Shown: positions 13,065 through 17,634 of the stretch, in pieces | Layout: every line of letters starts with the position of its first letter | Position numbering within the stretch: the stretch's first letter is position 1 | Made by a program: the position numbers and the translations under genes | Assembly (NCBI GenBank): GCA_003220855.1 | Contig: QHTP01000073.1 | Span: 1-17,634, forward strand | Length of the DNA: 17,634 nt | Source of the DNA: Gemmatimonadota bacterium | GTDB lineage: Bacteria > Gemmatimonadota > Gemmatimonadetes > Gemmatimonadales > GWC2-71-9 | Direction: 5' to 3' | Notes under the pieces: model-generated | Told to the model about the DNA's origin: nothing | Seen by the model: the letters and a program-made list of their open reading frames with translations, nothing else | The model's database searches: none

Positions 13065-13737
13065 CGGTCACGGCCCGCCGGTACGCCTCGGCGATCTCCG
13101 CCGCGCCTCGTGCTCCCCGCGGCGCCAGCTGCACCAACCGCCCCTGCCGCTGGAACGCCACGTCCGTGGCGAGCTCGACACCCTCGTCGACGTTGTGCGT
13201 CGCGAGCACCAGCACGCGCCCCGCCCCGCGCAGCTCGCCCAGCAGTTTCCGGAGGTCGCCCGCGGCCGCGAGATCGAGCCCGGTGAACGGCTCGTCGAGC
13301 AGCAGCACACGGGGGTCGTGCACCAGCGCCTTGGCGATCGCCGCCCGCTGCGCCAGGCCGCGGGACAACGACCACACGGGCTGCCCGGCACGATCCGACA
13401 GCCCGAGTCGTTCCAGGATGGCGGCGGCGCGCACGCCACGCTCGGCCGCGGCCACCCCGTACAGCGCGGCCCAGAACAGCAGATTCTCCGTTACGCTCAA
13501 GTGGCCGTACAAATGGGACTGATGACCGATCCAGCCGATGGCGCGGCGCCCGCCGGCGACGCGGGCCCAGCCCTGTTGTGGCCGGATCAACCCCGCCAGC
13601 ACCTTGAGGAGCGTCGTCTTGCCCGAGCCATTGGGCCCGAAGATAGCCAGCGTCTGTCCGGGTGCGAGCGTGAGCGACACGCCGTCGAGCGCGACCACGG
13701 GCCCGTACGTGTGCCGCAGCCCCTCAGCCGAGAGCAT
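13057..13737 (-). CDS. ccmA: heme exporter ATP-binding protein CcmA
   Basis: 226 residues of ABC ATPase: Walker A GPNGSGKT at 34-41, Q-loop near IGHQSHLYGHLSVTENLLFW, signature SLSRGLAQR at 123-131 (the degenerate form usual for CcmA rather than LSGGQ), Walker B VLLLDE at 144-149, H-loop H181 (ATHN). Energises the CcmABCD complex. Its ATG lies within the final codons of the response regulator gene (14-base overlap), tying the whole ccm block to that regulator. Confidence 0.96.
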   Translation of the reverse strand: MLSAEGLRHTYGPVVALDGVSLTLAPGQTLAIFGPNGSGKTTLLKVLAGLIRPQQGWARVAGGRRAIGWIGHQSHLYGHLSVTENLLFWAALYGVAAAERGVRAAAILERLGLSDRAGQPVWSLSRGLAQRAAIAKALVHDPRVLLLDEPFTGLDLAAAGDLRKLLGELRGAGRVLVLATHNVDEGVELATDVAFQRQGRLVQLAPRGARGAAEIAEAYRRAVTDG

Positions 13738-14098
13738 CGATGCACGCGGCGAGATCTTCCATGTCGAACGGCTTGACCAGGTAGCCCGAATGCCCGAGGT
13801 CGAGCACGTGGATGAGCGGCTCCATGCTGACGTACGCTGTCGTGACGATCACGGGGAGGGAGGGTCGCGACTGGCGGATCTCTTGCAGTAGCGTGACGCC
13901 GTCGGTATCGGGGAGCCGCAGGTCGAGCACCAGCACCTCGGGCCGGAAGTCCTCCAGCTGGCGGCGGGCTTCGCTGCCGCTCGCCGCGAACGCGACGGCA
14001 TAGCGCGTGGAGAAGAACCGCTGATAGGTACGGCGCAGCGCCGACTCGTCCTCGACGAACAACACCCTGCGCGCAGCGCCGGAGGGGGGGGAAGTCAT
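13724..14098 (-). CDS. single-domain response regulator (CheY/REC type)
   Basis: 124 residues, receiver domain only, no output domain. Acidic pocket E16/D17 (VLFVEDES), phospho-acceptor D59 (VLVLDLRLPDTDG), switch T87 (VTTAY), and K109 in GYLVKPF are all present. RTYQRFFSTRYAVAFAASGS resembles receivers found in NtrC-like or RR-only proteins. No histidine kinase is in the window. First gene of the minus-strand ccm operon, overlapping ccmA by 14 bases. A run of six C's near its start (coding CCC CCC) is a possible slippage or sequencing-error site. Confidence 0.93.
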   Translation of the reverse strand: MTSPPSGAARRVLFVEDESALRRTYQRFFSTRYAVAFAASGSEARRQLEDFRPEVLVLDLRLPDTDGVTLLQEIRQSRPSLPVIVTTAYVSMEPLIHVLDLGHSGYLVKPFDMEDLAACIDALG

Positions 14099-14107
14099 AG
14101 GTGGGCC

Positions 14108-14113
14108 AATATA
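14108..14113 (-). promoter_or_regulatory. candidate -10 element before the response regulator/ccm operon
   Basis: On the minus strand TATATT lies nine bases before the ATG at 14098, in otherwise very GC-rich DNA (a C8 run follows upstream). Spacing would place the start within a few bases of the ATG, again near-leaderless. No convincing -35 was found. Confidence 0.3.
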
Positions 14114-14143
14114 TGCGACCCCCCCCGGCCGTCTACGGGACGC

Positions 14144-14461
14144 TCAGCGGCCGCCGCTCTCCAACTCGAACAGGTCGTCGAGCTTGGTCAACACCAGCAG
14201 GAACCGCAGTTCCTCGTTGGCCCCGCGCAGGCACACCGTCAGCCGGCGCTCCGCCGCCTTCCGCTGGATGAGCATCAACGCCCCGAGCCCCGCGCTGTCG
14301 ATCTGACGGGTGCCTGAGAGATCGATCACCAGGCGCCCGGCCCCCTCCCCGAGCTGCTCCAGCAGCTCCGTCGCCGCCCGCCGGAAGGCGGTGCGCGAGT
14401 CGAGCCCCAGCTCCTCGGGAGCCGCCAGGACCTTCTCGCTCGGGTGCGTCGACATCGGCAT
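14144..14461 (-). CDS. STAS-domain anti-sigma factor antagonist
   Basis: 105 residues from ATG 14461 (MPMSTHPSEK). GGAGG at 14466-14470 gives a 5-base spacing to this ATG; an upstream in-frame GTG at 14473 would place the ribosome site inside the gene, so it is rejected. Core pattern: RLVIDLSGTRQIDSAGLGAL, with DSAG at 55-58 and S56 at the serine phosphorylated in SpoIIAA-type proteins, then LMLIQRKAAERRLTVCLRGA. Such proteins bind anti-sigma kinases or work inside stressosome-like relays. No cognate kinase or phosphatase is in this window; the neighbouring response regulator may or may not be linked. Confidence 0.9.
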   Translation of the reverse strand: MPMSTHPSEKVLAAPEELGLDSRTAFRRAATELLEQLGEGAGRLVIDLSGTRQIDSAGLGALMLIQRKAAERRLTVCLRGANEELRFLLVLTKLDDLFELESGGR

Positions 14462-14566
14462 CAGATCCTCCACAGTCGGCTCCAGTTAGATCGCCGACCG
14501 GTGGGTACGCGACTCCAGTGCCAACACAGCTAACCTGCGCGCCGCCAACCGCTTGTCAAAGGCGGC

Positions 14567-14580
14567 GTGCGACGTCGCAC
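14567..14580. promoter_or_regulatory. 14-bp perfect palindrome, candidate operator
   Basis: GTGCGACGTCGCAC is its own reverse complement, flanked by GGCGG and CCGCC that would extend it with one bulged base. It lies in the 241-base divergent gap between the STAS and acs genes, about 50 bases upstream of the candidate acs -35. A dimeric regulator site is possible; with this GC content a chance palindrome cannot be excluded. I see nothing else notable in the gap besides the candidate acs promoter. Confidence 0.35.
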
Positions 14581-14631
14581 CCGCCCTGGTACCGCAGACC
14601 GAATGCCGCCGCGCAGTTTGCAAGGGGCGTC

Positions 14632-14660
14632 TTGACCACCGTCCACCCGCGGGGCATACC
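14632..14660 (+). promoter_or_regulatory. candidate promoter of acs
   Basis: TTGACC (14632-14637), 17-base spacer, CATACC (14655-14660). The -35 is a good sigma-70 match, the -10 is weak. AGGAGG at 14689-14694 then lies eight bases before the acs ATG. Confidence 0.38.
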
Positions 14661-14702
14661 TTAGCCTCTCCACGCCGCCCGCATTCCCAGGAGGCACATC
14701 CC

Positions 14703-16808
14703 ATGGCAGGTACGCCTAAAGCGAAGGAGCTGACCGAGGTCAGCGAAGCGCAGATCGCCGTGCACTGGAAGGAGGAGGAGTACTATCAACCCTCCGACCA
14801 GTTCAAAGCACAGGCGAACATGCGGGACCCCCGCATTTTCGAAAAGTTCGGCCTCGACCGGTTCCCCGACTGCTTCAAGGCTTATGCGGACATGCTGACC
14901 TGGTTCGAACCCTATCACACGGTGCTCGATACCAGCGATGCGCCGTTCTGGAAGTGGTTCGTCGGCGGCAAGATCAACGCGTCCTACAACTGCGTGGACC
15001 GCCACCTGGAGCAGTACGGCAGCAAGGCCGCATTCATTTTCGTGCCCGAACAAGAGGCCGAGCGCGACGTCGCCCTCACCTATCGGGAGCTGTACGACCG
15101 GGTCAACGAAGTTGCCGCGCTGCTCCAGGGCGTCGGACTCAAAGCGGGCGACCGCGTCACCCTGCACATGCCCATGGTCCCCGAGTTGCCGATCACGATG
15201 CTGGCGTGTGCCCGACTGGGCGTCGTCCACTCGCAAGTCTTCGGCGGGTTCAGCGGCCAGGCGTGCGGCTCGCGCATTCAGGACTCGGGCAGCCGCCTCC
15301 TGATCACGATGGACGCGTATTGGCGCAACGGCTCCCTGATCGACCACAAGGTGAACGCCGATATCGCGGTGAAGACGGCGCACGAGCTGGGGCAGGACGT
15401 CGACAAGGTCCTGGTGTGGCAGCGCTACCCCGGGAAGGCGTCCGCCAAGACGCCGATGGTCTCGGGTCGCGATTTCTTCGTGAACGACCTGCTCAAGGAT
15501 TACCAGGGGAAGAGAGTCGATCCGGTTCGCCTTTCGTCGGAAGCGCCCCTGTTCCTCATGTACTCGAGCGGCACCACCGGCAAGCCCAAGGGCGCCCAGC
15601 ACGGGATCGCGGGGTATCTCGCGTACGTGACCGCCACGTCCAAGTGGATTCTCGACATTCGTCCCGACGACGTGTATTGGTGCATGGCGGACATCGGCTG
15701 GATCACCGGGCATTCCTACATCGTGTATGGTCCGCTGGCGAACGCCGCGACGGGCGTGCTGTACGAGGGCGTGCCGACGTATCCCGACGCCGGCCGTCCC
15801 TGGCGCATCGCCGAGCGCCTGGGCGTGAACATCTTCCATACTGCACCGACTGCGATCCGGATGCTGCGCAAACTCGGTCCCCAGGAGCCGCGCAAGTACA
15901 AGTACCGCTTCAAGTCGATGACGACGGTGGGCGAGCCGATCGAGCCGGAGGCGTGGCGCTGGTACTACGACGAGGTAGGCAAGCGGGAGGCGGTCATCAC
16001 CGATACGTGGTGGATGACGGAGACCGGCGGCTTTCTCGCCACCACCATGCCCGCGATTCATCCGATGAAGCCCGGCAGCTGCGGGCCCGCCGCGCCGGGC
16101 ATCCATCCCGTGATTTACGACGAAACCGGGACGGAAGTCCCCAAGGGGTCGGGCAAGGCGGGCAACATCTGCATCCGTAATCCCTGGCCGGGCGTCATGC
16201 AGACCATCTGGGGCGACCGCGATCGCTACGTCAAGACGTATTTCGCCAAGTACAACAAGAATCCACGCAGCAAGGACTGGCGCGACTGGCCGTTCCTATG
16301 CGGCGACGGCGCGGTACAGGCGGCCGACGGCTACTACCGCATCCTCGGCCGTATCGACGACGTGATCAACGTCGCCGGTCACCGCCTCGGCACGAAAGAA
16401 ATCGAGTCCGCCTGTCTCACGGTCCCGGAAGTCGCCGAGGCCGCCGTCGTCCCGGTCCAGGACGAGGTCAAGGGACGCGTGCCGGAAGTGTACGTCGCGC
16501 TCAAGCCGGGGGTGCCGCCGAGCCAGGCCGTGATCGACCGCGTGATCAAGGCGAACGAAGAAGTGATTGGCAAGATCGCGCGGCCCAAGCAAGTCTACAT
16601 CGTGCCGGACATGCCCAAGACGCGCTCGGGGAAGATCATGCGTCGCGTGCTCGCGGCCATCTCCAATCGCAGAGATGTCGGCGACGTGACGACCCTGGCG
16701 AACCCGGACGTGGTCGAGCAGATCCGCGTGATGGTGCAAGGCAAGGACGCCGCCAAGACCCAAGAGGAGCTGCCGGAGGACATCGCGAAGTTTGGCCAGG
16801 TCGAGTAG
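14703..16808 (+). CDS. acs: acetyl-CoA synthetase (AMP-forming)
   Basis: 701 residues, slightly longer than the usual ~650. Converts acetate, ATP and CoA to acetyl-CoA via acetyl-AMP. Visible motifs: P-loop YSSGTTGKPKG, the acetate-pocket tryptophans in TDTWWMTETGG, hinge LGRIDDVINVAGHRLGTKEI and the C-terminal TRSGKIMRR with K644, the lysine that Pat-type enzymes acetylate in Acs. The N-terminal ACAS_N domain begins around HWKEEEYYQPSDQFKAQANM. ATG 14703 is fixed by AGGAGG; the open frame extends 50 codons upstream but without family similarity. Shares no operon with neighbours; a repeat array follows its stop. Confidence 0.97.
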   Translation: MAGTPKAKELTEVSEAQIAVHWKEEEYYQPSDQFKAQANMRDPRIFEKFGLDRFPDCFKAYADMLTWFEPYHTVLDTSDAPFWKWFVGGKINASYNCVDRHLEQYGSKAAFIFVPEQEAERDVALTYRELYDRVNEVAALLQGVGLKAGDRVTLHMPMVPELPITMLACARLGVVHSQVFGGFSGQACGSRIQDSGSRLLITMDAYWRNGSLIDHKVNADIAVKTAHELGQDVDKVLVWQRYPGKASAKTPMVSGRDFFVNDLLKDYQGKRVDPVRLSSEAPLFLMYSSGTTGKPKGAQHGIAGYLAYVTATSKWILDIRPDDVYWCMADIGWITGHSYIVYGPLANAATGVLYEGVPTYPDAGRPWRIAERLGVNIFHTAPTAIRMLRKLGPQEPRKYKYRFKSMTTVGEPIEPEAWRWYYDEVGKREAVITDTWWMTETGGFLATTMPAIHPMKPGSCGPAAPGIHPVIYDETGTEVPKGSGKAGNICIRNPWPGVMQTIWGDRDRYVKTYFAKYNKNPRSKDWRDWPFLCGDGAVQAADGYYRILGRIDDVINVAGHRLGTKEIESACLTVPEVAEAAVVPVQDEVKGRVPEVYVALKPGVPPSQAVIDRVIKANEEVIGKIARPKQVYIVPDMPKTRSGKIMRRVLAAISNRRDVGDVTTLANPDVVEQIRVMVQGKDAAKTQEELPEDIAKFGQVE

Positions 16809-16898
16809 GGGGCTCGGGGCTCGGGACTCGGGACTCGGGACTCGGGGCCAGGGGCTGGCGGGCAAACTCCCGAGCCCCTAACTCCGAGTCCCGATCCC
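16809..16898. repeat. GRCTCGG heptamer array with inverted partner between acs and kup
   Basis: Five consecutive heptamers GGCTCGG, GGCTCGG, GACTCGG, GACTCGG, GACTCGG (16811-16845) and degenerate units, followed by inverted-orientation copies (CCCGAGCCCC at 16870-16879, CTCCGAGTCCCGATCCCC at 16882-16899). The two halves can fold into a long imperfect hairpin, which may terminate both convergent genes. The same heptamer occurs inside hemC. Confidence 0.8.
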
Positions 16899-17634
16899 CT
16901 AAAGTTCCACCTGCGCCCCCACCTCGAATACCTGGTCCGCGGGGATCTTGAAGAAGGCCGTGGCCCGCAGGGCGTTACGCGACATGAACGCGAACAGCTG
17001 CTCGCGCCACCGCGCCATGTCGGGCCGATCGGAGGCGACGAGCGTCTCGCGACCGAGGAAGAACGTCGTTCCCGCGATGGGAATGTCGAGCGACTTCACC
17101 TGGCATGCCGCCAGCACGTCATCGATATCCGGATCGTCCATGAACCCGTAGCGGGCGATCACGCTGTAAAACCCCTTCCCGATCGCTTTCACCGTCACCC
17201 GCTCCGCGCGCGACACGTGCGGGATGTCCTGCGTCACCACAGTCAGAAACACGACCCGCTCGTGCAGCACTTTGTTGTGCGTCAGGTTGTGCACCAGCGA
17301 CGGGGGCGTGCCGTCGGTGGTGCCGGACATGAACACCGCCGTCCCCGGAACGCGCAGCGGCGGCTCGGCGGCGAGATCGGCGAGCAGCATCTTCAGCGCC
17401 ACGGTCTTCTCCTGCATGCGCTTCGCGAGGATCTCGCGCCCCCGCTGCCACGTCGTCATCAGCAGGAAAATGGCCGCCGCGATCACCAGGGGGACCCAGC
17501 CGCCGTAGCGAATCTTCAGCATGTTCGCCGCGAAGAACGGCAGGTCCACGCACAGGAACAAGCCGGACACGACCGCCGCGCGCGCGAAGCTCCAGCGCCA
17601 CACCTCGCGGCTCATCACGTAGAACATCAGTGTC
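16899..17634 (-). CDS. kup: Kup-type potassium uptake protein, C-terminal part
   Basis: About 245 C-terminal residues; the frame stays open at the window edge, so the true start lies outside. Two last membrane helices (VVSGLFLCVDLPFFAANMLK and GGWVPLVIAAAIFLLMTTW) are followed by the cytoplasmic domain with VPGTAVFMSG, HNKVLHERVVFLTV and ARYGFMDDPDIDDVL, then FFLGRETLVAS; all are standard Kup/HAK/KUP landmarks. Low-affinity K+/H+ symporter. The TAG stop abuts the heptamer repeat array. Confidence 0.96.
   Translation of the reverse strand, partial: TLMFYVMSREVWRWSFARAAVVSGLFLCVDLPFFAANMLKIRYGGWVPLVIAAAIFLLMTTWQRGREILAKRMQEKTVALKMLLADLAAEPPLRVPGTAVFMSGTTDGTPPSLVHNLTHNKVLHERVVFLTVVTQDIPHVSRAERVTVKAIGKGFYSVIARYGFMDDPDIDDVLAACQVKSLDIPIAGTTFFLGRETLVASDRPDMARWREQLFAFMSRNALRATAFFKIPADQVFEVGAQVEL

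Noticed and set aside
14553..14702. 50-codon N-terminal extension of acetyl-CoA synthetase
   Set aside because: The AGGAGG at 14689-14694 serves ATG 14703, the extra residues do not resemble Acs, and the candidate promoter would lie inside the extension.

Overview
GC-rich bacterial DNA, densely packed with genes that often overlap by a few bases. The gene set (heme pathway, System I cytochrome c maturation, acetyl-CoA synthetase, Kup potassium carrier, a SigR/RsrA-like redox pair) and short GC-rich repeats between and inside genes fit a chromosomal segment of an aerobic or respiring soil/sediment lineage. Gemmatimonadota is my best guess, but this is inference from style and content; there is no marker gene here. 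I see no rRNA, tRNA, CRISPR array, transposase or phage gene.

Layout. (1) 1-1735, minus: a partial M24 metallopeptidase, preceded by a protein of uncertain family (weak V4R-like resemblance). (2) 1807-7403, plus: eight genes with overlapping or near-touching ends: an ECF sigma factor, its zinc anti-sigma factor, a DUF92/VTE6-like membrane protein, a geranylgeranyl-reductase-family flavoprotein, a flavin reductase, a SAM methyltransferase, an aromatase/cyclase-like SRPBCC protein and a FabF-type ketosynthase. A SigR-type promoter (GGAAC-N18-GTT) lies just before the sigma gene. (3) 7466-8149, plus: an aquaporin with a plant-TIP-like His in its selectivity filter. (4) 8277-10992, minus: hemD-hemC-hemB. 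(5) 11035-11619, plus: a TPR protein. (6) 11616-14098, minus: a single-domain response regulator followed by ccmA, ccmB, ccmC and a 37-codon ccmD. (7) 14144-14461, minus: a STAS anti-sigma-factor antagonist. (8) 14703-16808, plus: acetyl-CoA synthetase. (9) 16899-17634, minus: the C-terminal part of Kup, cut by the window edge.

How it fits together. The most interesting unit is the sigma-led operon. It looks like a thiol-redox-responsive regulatory pair transcribed together with a small redox/methylation/cyclase/ketosynthase pathway, possibly making an aromatic polyketide or a modified isoprenoid quinone. No acyl carrier protein, ketoreductase or chain-length factor is present, so intermediates would have to come from primary metabolism or other loci. 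The hem and ccm blocks supply heme and export it for c-type cytochromes; ccmE, ccmF and later ccm genes are not in the window.

At least four short repeat types occur: a GRCTCGG heptamer array between acs and kup and again inside hemC; a 14-nt-period CGTGCAAC repeat inside the methyltransferase gene; a CGTCACGG inverted/tandem cluster between the aquaporin gene and hemB; and a 28-bp near-palindrome over the ketosynthase stop codon. Two of them have become in-frame coding sequence.
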